Assembly (NCBI GenBank): GCA_948099385.1
Contig: CANUEZ040000198.1
Span: 3,734,501 to 3,798,500 of the forward strand
Length of the DNA stretch: 64,000 nucleotides
Source: Fasciola hepatica
Taxonomy: Eukaryota; Platyhelminthes; Trematoda; Plagiorchiida; Fasciolidae
Direction: 5' to 3'
Made by a program: the position numbers and the translations under genes
In this document: positions 12,784 through 23,945 of the stretch, piece after piece
How positions within the stretch are numbered: position 1 is the first letter of the stretch
How the letters are laid out: each line of letters begins with the position of its first letter
Notes under the pieces: model-generated
Database searches by the model: none
The model's input: the letters and a program-made list of their open reading frames with translations, nothing else
What the model was told of the DNA's origin: nothing

Positions 12784-12900
12784 ATGGATAACACGGTTAT
12801 TAAGAAGGAATTAATTAGCGAGCATTCCGAGATCGTGATTGTAGCGTACACGTGCAACCGTCAAATGAAATCCGTGCTTGATATCGAGCCAGTTTTGTGA
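12784..12900 (+). CDS. Short open reading frame, 38 codons, unidentified
   Basis: An ATG at 12784 opens a 38-codon frame ending TGA at 12898-12900. It lies in an unusually CpG-rich stretch (about 12680-12890) compared with its flanks. The peptide is balanced in charged residues (it begins MDNTVIKKELISEHSE) rather than low complexity. It could be a small ORF, a first coding exon or a chance frame. It lies opposite to the two minus-strand candidate exons on either side, so it and they are unlikely to belong to one transcript. No homologue is recognised. Confidence 0.2.
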   Translation: MDNTVIKKELISEHSEIVIVAYTCNRQMKSVLDIEPVL

Positions 12901-13250
12901 TATGCCGAGTTTTCATATATAATATAGGCCTCAAAGTAACTCCAGACTTGTGAACGTTTGGTGATCCTGTCAAAACAGGGGCCTGCTTTCCAAATGATTT
13001 GAGTTGTTCAATATGTTTTTGGATTGAAACCCATTAAATAACAGAATTTGAAGATGTATTGATATCATTTGTTTCTCTGTCCACATGTTGTTATCAAGCG
13101 TGGTGTCCCGTTTGAGAGGCTTGATGTCGGAAGATATGTGTTCTATTTTTCGTACATGTTTTCCTTCTTCCTCATATTTATTCTGCCTGATTCCTTATCT
13201 GGCTGGAGGAACACCATTATTCTAATTCTCCCAATCCCTCTGTCACTCAC

Positions 13251-13533
13251 GAAGAAGAACTAGTCAATAGTCCATTCCTTTTAGATGTTATAATAATTAG
13301 ATGTTCGGATGAAATATCCATCTCAAAGTAACTAGGCAAGGTCGCTATTTGCAATTCTCCAGTTTCGCACCGAAGACATACAATCATGGTTTGGTTCGAA
13401 TCCTCCTCAACAGAGCGTGGAATATCTGCATCAAAGTATAAATGCAAACTGAAGAAGAGTTCATAAAAAGAACGTCGCTGGCCAACTGCTATCCCGATAA
13501 GTTCATCGAGCAGCATCGACAGTATGCGGGAGT
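13251..13533 (-). CDS. Candidate internal exon of an unidentified gene
   Basis: On the minus strand an open frame of about 94 codons is bounded by a possible acceptor (TTTCTGCTACCAG, AG at 13535-13534) and a strong donor (TTCTTC|GTGAGT, GT at 13250-13249). The frame would hit a stop two bases into the donor, which fits an exon that must be spliced. The peptide has an acidic and hydrophobic mix with a serine-rich end. I recognise no fold or family. An ATG at 13516 could also make it a first exon. Exit phase is two bases. The donor match is the main support. Confidence 0.3.
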
Positions 13534-13549
13534 CTGGTAGCAGAAATCA

Positions 13550-15879
13550 GCTTTGTTTATTTGTTAACCATCTTATTGTTTATACGAACTCCCGATATCA
13601 ATCACGGTAGTAATTTGATCGTTGCACGTGCAGGCTACACGCACACTCTGGCAATGCACACTAACCACTTCCTTCCTATTATTCGTGTTCACCATCTCAT
13701 GGGTCGTGGAAAACAAAACTCTGGTTGCCATGTCTGCTCAATGGGAGGCATCACAGAGAAGGACTGGCGGTCCGTGTAAAGTCGAAAAGACTAACAATTG
13801 AGACGTATGGTCTACGGTTTTTTTGCGATACATCTCACTGCATAAGGTCACAAAGTTGACCCGACCTAATCTCTCATAACTGTGTTGAGCAATCCCAAAT
13901 TGAAGCTGTGATCATTCACCGAAGCGATGCACGAAAGCGGTTGACAAAAGTGTTTGTTTGTTATGGCACCAACCGAAAGGACCCCGATCTCCCCCTATCA
14001 AACTCACTGTTAAAGCTTTCAATCGAACCCAATTATTTTCATCATTTCTCTATTTGTGTTGTCTAAACTGAAATGTTTAACGTAGGCAGTGGACGGGAAC
14101 AAACGAAAAGTTTGCATCACTCTACTTATATTTTCTTCAGTTCTCATGTACTTCCCAATATACAGAATAGTTCCATATCTCTACCGTCGATATATGATGC
14201 GGTTCCCACCAAGTGCTGGCGAACATACTCATCATTAGCTGAAAACACTGCATGGTGCACTGTCATTAGACATCGGAATCACGTCTCACTTTACAAATCC
14301 GTTTCATCCATGAGCCCTTTGTGTAAGGAGATATTCACGACTACATTCTTTTCGAAATATCGCATCTAGATTTCCTGCTTTACGTCACCTTTGAAGCAAG
14401 TTTCTACTAGCCTGGTCTTCCCTGCACAAAGGGATGTGTTGAGGGAAGCAATTATAAATCACTAAGTCAAAGTGCGTGTGGATGCCCTAGGTCTGGAAAC
14501 AGTGAGATTAGAGATCTAACTTAGATAATGCGTCCAACCTCCGCCATGCATGTCGATATATCCTCGTCGATTATTAGCACACAAAGCAGTTTTCAATACA
14601 CATTCGGCGGCCTCAACGTTGGGCCCACCATCACTATACATCACTTCAAGTCTACTGCGTCTGGTTACAAACAGTATCATTGCCATGAGAAATACTTTCG
14701 CAGTCATACCATATCCAATTTCCAAGTGCATTGCACGACACCCAAATCTGTTGTGCTCATTTCAATCTACCTTGATATGAAACGGTCTGAATTAATTGAC
14801 ACCTTTCCATAGGCAATCAGGCATGTGTGACATTACTTGAGGTATGGGTTAGGCATGTTTAGCACTTACTGAGGACGCGTCTGAAATTGTACATCAGAAT
14901 CAACTCCCGTGGCTTCTGGCACTTCGAACACAGTCAACAGTCCAAGCCTGAGAATAAATAAAAAATTTGAAACATGCATGAGCGGCCAAACCTCGGCGAA
15001 CCGCTAAACAGGGCGTTAAATAAGATTTAGGGTAACTAAGGCCTTAATTTCTAGAAAAGAGACGACGTTCGGTATGCCTAGACAGGTACTCCCTAATGGG
15101 CGGACAAGATCTACCGACTCATGGGCTACACAGTAAATCTATCCAACCCACCCAACCTGGTATTCCGGAATGGGCAAATTAGCCAAACAACAGGTCACCG
15201 GCTCATGTGGAACAATTCTGCTGCAATCTGGGTTGCATTTGCATGTGCAAAGGCTGAAAGGAGATCATCTGGATAAAAGCTGAATTAGTCACCGTTAATT
15301 TAATTTCTACTGCTGACTGGGCAATCGAGTAATACAACGTCCCTGAACAGTGCTGGAAACACCGCCACGCACACGTTTCCCGAGAACCTCTATGAATAAT
15401 TTGGAAAACATGCGATCCGATCATGCCAAGGCTTGTCCGGCAGGTGACGCTCCTCGTGCTTCAGTGGTCGAGGTGTTAGGACAACAAACTGGAATACTGA
15501 ACTGACGGAAACAGGCTTGTGCAACTTGTTGGAATGTATGGAATCTACTGTAGGTTGGCAGCCTCACAATGAGGACGCCGATGAACTAAAACTAAAACAT
15601 CTGCATGGCGTGTTTCTCAGAAGTCCGCATACTTAACTGTGGCACTCGGCGCATCAATATTCCAGGACAAGAGACAAATTCCTAGCTTCATAGTAGCAAC
15701 AAGGCAGACCAATTTGAGAGCCACGATTTCACATTCGATACTATCAGTAAATCCAAAAGCTTTTGGATCGCTTGGGAGCAGATTTCCCTAAGACTTCCTT
15801 CTGCACGTCTCGGAACCTCGACAGTGATTGCGATGATGAATTGGACGCCAATATCTAAGAGATATTCAATGAGATTGAG
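13550..15879. other. Unassigned DNA
   Basis: Open frames of 60-98 codons occur on both strands (for example 13561-13779, 14073-14369 and 14528-14812) without recognisable motifs. Three overlapping frames at 14516-14812 in different phases and strands point to chance. I found no match to the repeat families of the window. The last 400 bases may belong to the upstream part of the non-LTR fragment that follows, but I could not read an endonuclease motif there. Confidence 0.45.
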
Positions 15880-16430
15880 AAATGTGACATTCTGTCCATC
15901 GCTTGGAACTGGATTGTTCTCACAAGTCCCTCGGAGGAGTCAACGCGAGACATCCTAGTAAAAGACGCTTACCAGAATGGATTTCTGGAGACTCGTCCAA
16001 GCTCTCAGCCGAACAAACGAAGCCCAGATATAAGGAAATGGCGAGAACTACAGACTGCAACGGGGAGCTTCGCTCTCCGTTAGGCCTGATTTTACGCGAT
16101 ACTTGATCAAAGTGGCTGAAACCGTGGAGACTGCAGCATGGGTTAGTGATTCCAACAAGCTATTCCACCTCATTCCCAACGCATCGGATATGCGTTGCAA
16201 GTGAAAATCGTTTCTTTGCAGAGCAGTCGGCCATCTTGTACCTGAGCACAAAAGAAAAACAGAGTGATGAGTAGAGCAGGTCGATAGGTGGCTCAGCCGA
16301 CCATGGACACACAAACTCCAGTTCTCGCGGAGCAGTACAATGTCGGCTGCGATATGGTTATACTTTCGACGAAACTAGTTTTGTACAGCATGAAAGTCAA
16401 CACTCATCTAACTTCTTTCAGAAGCTTATA
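15880..16430 (+). pseudogene. Decayed non-LTR retrotransposon fragment (linker between endonuclease and RT)
   Basis: With a shift of frame and stops, the + strand reads VAETVETAAWVSDSNKLF, then later VEQVDRWLSRPW. This pattern (an E-x-A-A region, S-x-K-L-x-x-L-I, then R-x-x-R-W...W-P) is what RTE-type elements carry between endonuclease and reverse transcriptase. The RTE copies at 22800-22990 and 46640-46810 show the same region. Neither the endonuclease nor the RT core is present here. The assignment rests on a short, degenerate stretch and could be wrong. Confidence 0.4.
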
Positions 16431-16439
16431 GCCCGATAG

Positions 16440-16621
16440 TCAATTGTTCAAAAAGTTTTCTTTGAATTTTAGGCCTCTGGGTTTGGAGACTTCCATGATG
16501 ATCGCTTGATCACCATCCGTCACCTGTTCCTTTTCATTTACAGTTATCGCATTAGAACTTGTCGCATCCCCTGGAACTATCCAATGCGCATCTACAATGT
16601 ATAATTTAGCACTTTTTCCAT
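16440..16621 (-). CDS. Candidate terminal exon of an unidentified gene
   Basis: On the minus strand a good acceptor (CATTTCATTTTGTCAG, AG at 16623-16622) is followed by 59 open codons and a TGA at 16442-16440. The peptide is hydrophilic with mixed charge and no low complexity. Entry phase requires one base from an upstream exon. I could not locate a convincing partner exon upstream (16.7-18 kb, minus strand), and no domain is recognised. It directly abuts the decayed non-LTR fragment on the other strand. Confidence 0.27.
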
Positions 16622-18120
16622 CTGACAAAATGAAATGCATCGAGTGAACTCACGGAACCTGGCTTTCTTCTCAGTAGTATTTTCCCGCTATTCATCTCAC
16701 TGTGGCAAAAATCAATTGTGCTCCTATTCGACTGATAGTTGAGTTTGCTAGCCTAATGGAATCCTCGATGCAATACAATGAGATACAGGTTTGTTCTGTT
16801 CAGATAACCATTACCATGCATTGTGTGTGGTTGCTTTGATTGCTATCTCATAACGGCAATCTCACAAGGGAATAATGGAGGAGAAGTGAGTATGATACGA
16901 AAACCACGTTATTGGAATTAGGTCGATGGAGAAAGTTTGCGGATGCAATAGCCGAACTAATCGCGGCATCTAGCCATATCTCTCAAAGCATCTAACCATT
17001 GATTGGCAGGGTCTCTTGAACCTCGCCTAGAAAGCCTAACTTGCCCTACAAGAACAAATCTATTAGTTAGACTTTCGATTCAGTAGTAGTATGCAAGGAT
17101 CAGTGTCTCCCGTGGAATTTGCTCGTGTTTGATTTTCAAAAAACAAAAATAGAGGGAACTCCATGAGTACAATGACTCAATGAGTGCAACAACAGGACCA
17201 TACAAATGCATTATTCGAACTCCAGTATGACTGTTAACAGCCTTCTAACTTTACTGCTCCTCCTCAACGAAAGGAACACTGTCGCCAGTGTTATTTACTA
17301 CTTCACTACACACAAACTGAGTGTATTCGATTCTCATTATGAAGGACATTTTACAAGACCACGGTCAGTCAATGAAATACAAGACCTCCCTTTCCGCTTG
17401 GTCCCGTTAGCAGGGTCACAGAAAAGAGAAATATTATTGGTGCACACGTTGCCGGTAACTGTGTATCTGCCTTTGTGCGTGTGCCATCGTGTGGGTAATT
17501 TGCTTAACTGTGGTGAAGAGGCGGAAGTGGTGCGACTGCAAACGCGCTTATTAGAAATGTGAACGATCAAACACGTACATCAAAGGACCGTATGCGCATG
17601 TGCATCAATATAGTCAGTTGAGTACGGATCAATACGAGTACGAAACAAACGAGAGTGGATGGCACAGTGAGAAAGAGGAAATATTCAGCTTGGTAGAAAT
17701 TCCGAACCTGGACAGTCATGCGTTGCAAAACATTTCTATACTCGGTCTACGATGCAACCTGCTCACAGCAGACAGTTATCCACTAGGGTCTTGCTCGGTA
17801 CCACACCTGAACTATTTCAAACGATCTCCACTCTTTATTGTTATGCACAAACACAGGGATGTGAAGAAAGAGAACCGAAGTGCAATCTTCTTGACTGCTG
17901 GGGCCGTTCATTGTGTTCGCCAATTAAAAATATCGCATACACGAGAGCTTGTGCTGCATATCCGCTCAACAACTTGAAGGCTCTGTTATACAGCAACGAA
18001 ATTTCGGTCCGTTGGCCAAATTCCATTTTCTAGTCTGTGGTCCCAGTAGGAGCTTCGTGATTTCGTCCCGACACTAAAAACACAAGATCAGAAGTTTTAC
18101 TTTGGTGACTAATCAAGGAT
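16622..18120. other. Unassigned DNA upstream of Gypsy copy 1
   Basis: Two long + frames (17206-17562, 118 codons; 17600-17977, 125 codons) and an overlapping 93-codon frame (17752-18033) lie just before the Gypsy remnant and could in principle be 5' parts of it. I see no capsid or zinc-knuckle signature in them, and Gypsy copy 2 has no matching segment. I therefore leave them unassigned. No LTR pair was found. Confidence 0.4.
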
Positions 18121-18124
18121 CCAA

Positions 18125-18430
18125 TTGAAAAAGACTCCTCATTGCCGATATGCGTCACCGAGGCGGCAGATGAAACTTCTGCTGATGACCTACCTCACGT
18201 TTGCCGAGGCCCGGTTGACGCGCGAGCAATCCGTTGACGTACTCGATAAGACGGCTGAACAGTCCGTACTGTACTTCCAATACGTTTGTCAGCCCGTTTC
18301 ACAGCCGATCAAAGAGATGACTCCCTAACACAAACCCAGTGCAAATCCGCCTACGCTCCACGTACCACATCCGTCATGCAGTATGCTGTTCTTGTGGTTA
18401 AAAGGTCCTATTCGCAAGGTGTGCCGCTAA
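18125..18430 (+). pseudogene. gag: Gypsy gag remnant with zinc knuckle (copy 1)
   Basis: An open stretch of 67 codons (18125-18328) is followed, after stops, by a degraded CCHC-type knuckle at 18384-18429. It reads C-C-S-C-G-stop-K and, after a one-base shift, I-R-K-V-C-R. The knuckle would bind retroelement RNA in the particle. The histidine position is altered and the frame is broken, so it cannot function. Copy 2 has lost the knuckle altogether at the corresponding place (39555-39600). Confidence 0.55.
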
Positions 18431-18954
18431 TCACAGTGCAATGTGACGATTGCCACCACTAAGGATCCGAAAACCGATGACAATCCGGTATACACACTGG
18501 AGATGTCGAGTGAATCGTGTACAGATCACTCCAGTTTCACCGAAACATGGGACGTCGATTCATGGTGAGTATCAGGAACTGCTTGTCCATTATTTGGAAA
18601 TACGTATTTGATATGATTCTACGCAGTGCATCCATTTAACACACTGATGTGCGCACTCACGGTGTTACTCATCGTCGACTTCCACTGTTGCGCGAGACTA
18701 CATTGATGGCTCGTTTGGAAAGTGAATATATTCTGATACACTTCCCGATTACCATAGACAGTCCCTTGATGTAATTTCTTGAGGCCCCGCGTACATTGGA
18801 GCAGTGGGCAACAATCCGAAAGGCGTCCAGTATTTCGGTGGATCAGATTGTTCTCCAGCAGTTGATCGCACAATGCTCGAATAACGAAAGCGCCATGGCA
18901 CTTGAGCCCACGAAGTTGTGAGTCCGTGGTGATGCGGAGCTCCTGAAGCACTCA

Positions 18955-19217
18955 GTGTTGCCGTATGGTCAGGGCGAAGGTGTTCTGAAGATGCTATCCC
19001 AAATGGAACCAGACGGTGTCATTGTGTGTGTGTGTGTGTCTCCATCCACTTGGGTGACTCCGATTGTGGTGGCGATGGTAAGTGATGCGGTAACCAGCGA
19101 CTATTCTTGAATCCATGCTCAAAAAGATGCTCGGCAACCACGGTGGAACCGAAGAACTGCCGGAAATGCATGCTCGACAGCAAGTGTTCCTGAAGAATTG
19201 ATCTGGCTAGTGCATGA
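18955..19217 (+). pseudogene. pol: Gypsy reverse transcriptase N-terminal remnant (copy 1)
   Basis: The frame reads LKHSVLPYGQ, then GVIVCVCVSPSTWVTPIVVA. This matches the start of Gypsy RT, where a proline-rich entry and a variable linker lead to the S-x-W-x-(T/S)-P-I-V segment. The extra VCV arises from a short (GT)n expansion at 19021-19038. The next part, after a frameshift, ends near the I-D-L-A-x-A segment at about 19204-19217. Here the sequence jumps to the integrase, so palm motifs A to C are absent. Confidence 0.65.
19021..19038 (+). repeat. (GT)n microsatellite inside Gypsy RT remnant
   Basis: An uninterrupted TG repeat of about nine units lies at a place where copy 2 (40217-40224) has only TGTGTGTG. 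It looks like a local slippage expansion within the decayed coding sequence. Confidence 0.85.
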
Positions 19218-19237
19218 TTGTTGTTGTTGTTTGGTTG

Positions 19238-19525
19238 CGGTGCTTTCAGGCCACTTGGGTGTGAATAAAATGAAGTCACTGGCTTGACAGATGTGTTGGT
19301 AGCCGAAATTGGATGCGGACATTTGCACTGTGGCAATGAACCCGTAGTCCGAAAGCAGAGGTTTCACGCAGACTTTTTGTCTCATTCGTGAACGAACATC
19401 AAGCCCGTGTACTGAGTGACTCCCATTTCAAATGGTTAGAAGTATTCCTGATCAGTTTACCAAACAACTTGTTTGTAATCCAGGTTTCACGGTACCGCCT
19501 TAGCTGAGAAGCAACACGTTAAGTA
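19238..19525 (+). pseudogene. pol: Gypsy integrase remnant (copy 1)
   Basis: GHLGVNKMKSLA followed by PKLDADI corresponds to the histidine part of the HHCC zinc domain. After a gap the frame gives SDSHFKWLEVF, the segment just after the first catalytic aspartate of the core. The cysteines of the zinc domain and the first catalytic aspartate lie in the missing stretch. The copy is cut off before the second catalytic aspartate at about 19525. Confidence 0.7.
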
Positions 19526-19527
19526 CG

Positions 19528-20155
19528 GTTGTAAATCCGTAGTCAGTTTACTGTATCGTGTGCAATCGGATGTCCCAATTGTCCCAGTCATCGATACACG
19601 GAAATACGAAAATAATCTGAGTAGGAAAGCTGCTCGAATTTCACATATAATTCATTTCATCTATGATTGAATGATGTGAGGCGTTTAATGGACTAGCTGG
19701 AATGTGAGTCGACTACTGGAACACCCTTATGAGGAAAAAAGAAATAGTGGACCTGAGTAGTAATAGGAAACGATGACGTGCCAAATAAAGTGTAAATCTA
19801 TTGTCCGTGAAAAACTAGTGGTTTTCGAACCGTTTATCTTCCCGGTTTGAGTAAGCTGCTCTCCGTCTTCTATATCGTGCGTACTGTTTTTCCGATGACA
19901 AAAACTTTTGGACATTCCTTCAGGCCGATGCAATTCATTCGTTTGTGTGCTTATATCTACTGGCGCAGTTGATGGGCGGTGCGGTGAACAAGGCGAACGA
20001 ATCAATGTGGCATCTCACTTGCATACTGTATCAGATAGTATAGGACCTACACGAAAAATAATCTGCGTACTTTATAGATCACAGTTAGTCATGCTGCCGT
20101 GGCAGATGCTTTTTGTTACGAACGCACAAGTGATCCACAACGAAGACTACGATTG
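19528..20155 (+). repeat. Repeat family A, partial copy A4
   Basis: This copy matches 5430-5965 of A1 and 27490-28025 of A2. That includes the block starting CAGTTTACTG and the ending with TTACGAACGCACAA. It is somewhat more diverged than A1 and A2 are from each other, and the middle (19893-20060) is unrelated to them. Its left end coincides with the truncation of Gypsy copy 1. Confidence 0.8.
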
Positions 20156-20841
20156 ATTTTATTCATTGCTTGTACTCTGATTTAGTATTCAGTGGATTAC
20201 CAAGCTGTTCCAAATGTATAAGTCCATATTCGTCTGTATTTCTCTCAAGAATCTTGGAGGTTAAATAAGCGCTTTGTTCTAACATTGTTGAAACTTTTAT
20301 AAGGTGGAAAATCACCAGCTTTCTTCAACATTCGTGTGGTCAAAACCCTCTGTAAGATTAGGTGTGGAGTTCTTTTCAGCAAGAACAGTATAAACTACTC
20401 ATTTCATATTGCATTCAACTGACTGATTTTAACTGTTATGTACGAGTTTGCATTCTTTCCAATCAAACGATGTACTATTGGTCAGCTTCCGCAACGGAAT
20501 CAGTTGGACTCAAAACTAGAATACACACAGCTTTCGCCCAGTAAGTTGAAACTACCAGCTTTCAAAGAAAACCAAAACATGGGTGACCGAATGTAAGGGT
20601 ATCTGTTTTTCACTCAATCGATTGTAAACCGAAATTCTGTAGTTTGGGGGTCACAATGAGTTGCACATTGGTGACCTCCGAACAGGGACAGTGCAGGATC
20701 GGGTGAACCACACCAAGCTGTTTCCATATCATCCGCTTTCACTAGTCCATCCTACTATGCGTGGACCACCTGTCTGTTATATTACTAAGTTGCACTACGT
20801 TACCTCGACAACCATAGGAGCATCAGTTGAGACGAGACAGA
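20156..20841. other. Unassigned DNA
   Basis: No recognisable motif or repeat match. The 108-codon + frame at 20661-20987 overlaps the start of the RTE homology in a different frame and is not supported by the equivalent region of RTE copy B. Confidence 0.45.
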
Positions 20842-21298
20842 ATACGTGCAACCAGCAGACCTCACACGACAGACCAGAAGAAGTTCTTTCACGGGTGCTT
20901 CGGCCAGTTCCTCGTGTTGGGTTAGCGCCCCACTATCTTCTGGGTCAGACGTTTTACTCAGTGAATACGGAAAGAGTATCCAAGTAAAATCTATTTTTGC
21001 GTTGTGGGCTGTCAACAATAATGATATGCCTAAAAATCTCCATCGTTTCCTCGGGAAACACAGTTCGTATTTCTCTGCTCTCTAACTTTCTCAACCCAAT
21101 TCGGAAAAGATATGAGAGGCCACAATGAGTCGTGAACGTGGAGTTCTCAGTCTTGGTACGGGTAACAAATAAGAGACAAGAAAAACAGAATCGATTCTCC
21201 AACCTAAGCTTTCGTCTCACTCAGCTGCTTCCAGCATCCGCACGCATTGACACTCGGGGCAACAGTCTGCCCTACCTGGAATACCTCAGACGTTTAAC

Positions 21299-21975
21299 AT
21301 GGAAGTGAGTTGTGTCCTCGAAACACGCATACAAGACCCAACTTTAGTGTTAAAAATTTACTGTTTAAACTGGCTTTCCCGTTTCACTCTTAGCATGCCG
21401 GGTGATTCAGTGTCTAGTGCTTGTGGTCAGGTTAGCTTTGGCACCGTTCTCGGCATGAAAACTGAGCGTGCATTGCTCGACTGGATTCCAATGAGCAGTC
21501 TTCCGTTTGCGGTTCGGGTGAATGGTTACATACATGTAAAAAGCACTAGACTAAAGCTTAGATGCCTGTTTTTTTTCCATGTATGCCTCCAAATGACTGA
21601 CTCATCTGAGGCTAAAGACGAAAATTACCATGAGTTGTATCAATTGCTCCGTAGCGTGCGTTGAACGGACATCATGGATGCTGTTGTTGATCTCAGTGTT
21701 CAAGTTGGAAGTCTATAGGAGACGGAGATAAATAAAGGAAACCGTTTTGACATTTCAATAGAGCGAACGGATAACGGTGACCGACTCATTCAACTATGTT
21801 CCGCCTATGAACTTTTCCTAGCGAGTGTATAGTTATCGAACGAAATGCGCCACCGAGTATCCTGGAACCCTGCTGGGTCTTCACAGCTTTGGACTCAGAT
21901 AGACCATATTGCTGTCGGTTACCGCTAACGCGGATCAACTAGAAACTGCTGATCATTTTGTTCCACGTCTATTGA
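21299..21975 (+). pseudogene. RTE apurinic-type endonuclease remnant (copy A)
   Basis: A 121-codon frame contains LETRIQDP (the metal-binding Glu segment), then ERALLDWIP, and reaches the RSVR region. In the following sequence, after one stop, comes DAVVDLSVQVG, which stands where functional enzymes have G-D-x-N. It is followed by TDNGDRLIQLC and TQIDHIAV, where the catalytic aspartate and histidine of the D-H pair are kept. The domain would nick target DNA. The lost G-D-x-N site and several stops make it inactive. Confidence 0.75.
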
Positions 21976-22999
21976 CAATGATCCAACAGTGTGTTGTTGT
22001 AAAATTAAGTCTGCCTCTCGTCGGTGGCTGAAATGACACCAAAGCCAGTAGTCCTCGGTGGCCGCTACTGGGCGATATCAAACGATTTCTTTCCTAGCAG
22101 ACATATTGTAAAATTCAAGATTGACCCTCTCCGTTTTCTTTCAATGTATTCTCTGTGTGATAATACAAAGCTGTACCGTACATGATACCGCTCGGATGAA
22201 AAATTGAACAACATTCTATGCGTTCTTTGATTTCTCATTTCTCAGTATTTCTGTGCGGGTTCAGCCTATTCATTCCGTCGGGTAATATATTTGGCGTCGC
22301 GCAATGGATTCAAACCATAATTTCTTCTGAAATGCATTTTCTTGATGTGAGTTCCACATCTCAGCCGGTTGACGACTACATGGGGTGTTTCAGTATTTGG
22401 TATTTGGCCCGAAAGCATTTCGATGATGCGAAGAGAGAGAACTGTGTATGCAATCTGTTTTGTTAATCCCCATAAATTTTCCGAACCTTGTCTTGCCATT
22501 GACACTCCCTTTGATATTACAACTTGTCACGTGATTGTCCATCAAGTGAAATGCAAATGAACCAGATGAGTAATAAACAAATTCCAGCGGGCTCTAATTG
22601 AGGCTGCTACTCCTGCCCATGATACAACAACCAGCTACTCACAGAAGCGATGGATATCTGCACCCTCAGCTGAGCTGTGAGATGCCCGCCGATCGATTTC
22701 TCCGGATACCATATATGATGGAACACAGAGGTGCCTCAAACGCTAACTGATTCGAAGCCTGATAAACGGCCTTTAGTAGTGGTGGACTGCAAAGTACAGG
22801 GAGGTGGAAAAAGCTGCAGAGATTGGCAGCAGATGCAGTCTTATCCGACTAAACTGAAACACTCGTCTTCGAAAGCCAGACTTTATTGAACTGCTCTAAG
22901 AGACAAAGGGCTGACTGACTCACATTCAGGAGCTTCGTCTAGTCCGTTGGCAGAAGCATTTAAAGAAAGCAGTTCAATTGGCCTTAATCTCCGACAGGC

Positions 23000-23945
23000 T
23001 TGTTCAGAAACGTCATAGCTCAAACTCTGGTTGTAGATACCGGTCCTCTGTCAGATTCGAATGTTCTTCTTGGGCTAGGCCACCTAAATGACACGAGAGT
23101 GCTTGACCGGATGAGTTGCCCCCGTCTAGTTTCGAGGATGATGGATCATAATTGGTATTGGAGTCGATTCGGAAGGGCACAGGGAACAAATTCCAAAGAG
23201 TTGGATTGAATTTGTCATTGGGCCAATTAACAAAAAGGATGGTGATTCCTCTTGTGGTAACCACCCGTGCGTAAGTTTAGTTAGCATCACATATGTAATA
23301 CTTGCATTTAGCATTGCCCACTACTCATCAATCACTCGAGAACAGTGCCCGAGCAAGAATCAAGATGGGTTTAGACTTGATCGATGTTGTGTTGATCATA
23401 TCTTTACTCTCCGACAAATTTTCGAACACAGGCACATATTTAGTGGGCTAAATAGACTCCTTCTTCTTGATCTCTAAGTGGTCTTAAACTCAGTTGACCA
23501 CAAAGTTTTCTGACTTTGCCTCTTGTTGAAGGGTGTACCGGAGAAATTCCGTTCCACCAAAAAACCCCTTTTATGTGAACAGCCTAGGTCGTGTTAAGTT
23601 TTACGGTTCTCCTTCACATGAGTTCACCACGAGAATTGGTGTTCATCGAGAGTACACCCCTCTCCCTTTTTCTTTACCTTCGTGATTGACACAGCCCTAG
23701 AAACAGCACTTCTTTCAGGTGATGATAGTGGTATCAAACGTGGAAAGATGTTAGACCTTCAATATGCGAGTGACATCGTTCTCCTTTATGAAGATTCAGG
23801 TCAGTTGCAAGCTTTTATGAGCAGCATGAATAACTGTGTAACAATGATCGGTATGCGTTTTTCAAGATGATGTTGCAGGATTGGGTTGGTCCAACTCAAA
23901 ACCATTCAAGATCTGGAGAATCTTTGACTTGATTGATAGGTTGTT
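23000..23945 (+). pseudogene. RTE reverse transcriptase remnant (copy A)
   Basis: Broken frames read, in order: GPLSDSNVLL (linker), DGFRLDRCCVDHIFTLRQIF (fingers), LNSVDHKVF (motif A, where a D is expected before S-V-D), KGVPEKFRS and DTALETALLSGDD. Last comes LDLQYASDIVLLYED, which is motif C with YASD in place of Y-A-D-D. The signature is unmistakable for a non-LTR RT of the RTE/SR2 kind. Motif A and motif C are both altered, so it cannot polymerise. It is truncated before the C-terminal domain seen in copy B. Confidence 0.8.

Larger units (their letters stand above)
18125..19525 (+). mobile_element. Ty3/Gypsy LTR retrotransposon remnant, copy 1 (internally deleted)
   Basis: Order on the + strand is a gag tail with a zinc knuckle, a protease-region match to copy 2, the start of the RT, then directly the integrase N-terminus. 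About 1.05 kb present in copy 2 (40425-41475), covering most of the RT and all of RNase H, is missing. Similarity to copy 2 runs from about 18340 to 19525, where it stops abruptly and family A fragment A4 begins. No LTRs, primer binding site or polypurine tract are seen. All frames are broken. Confidence 0.8.

Noticed and set aside
17206..18033. Three + strand frames (118, 125 and 93 codons) before Gypsy copy 1, considered as gag or env
   Set aside because: No capsid, knuckle or envelope signature, no counterpart before Gypsy copy 2, and two of the frames overlap in different phases.
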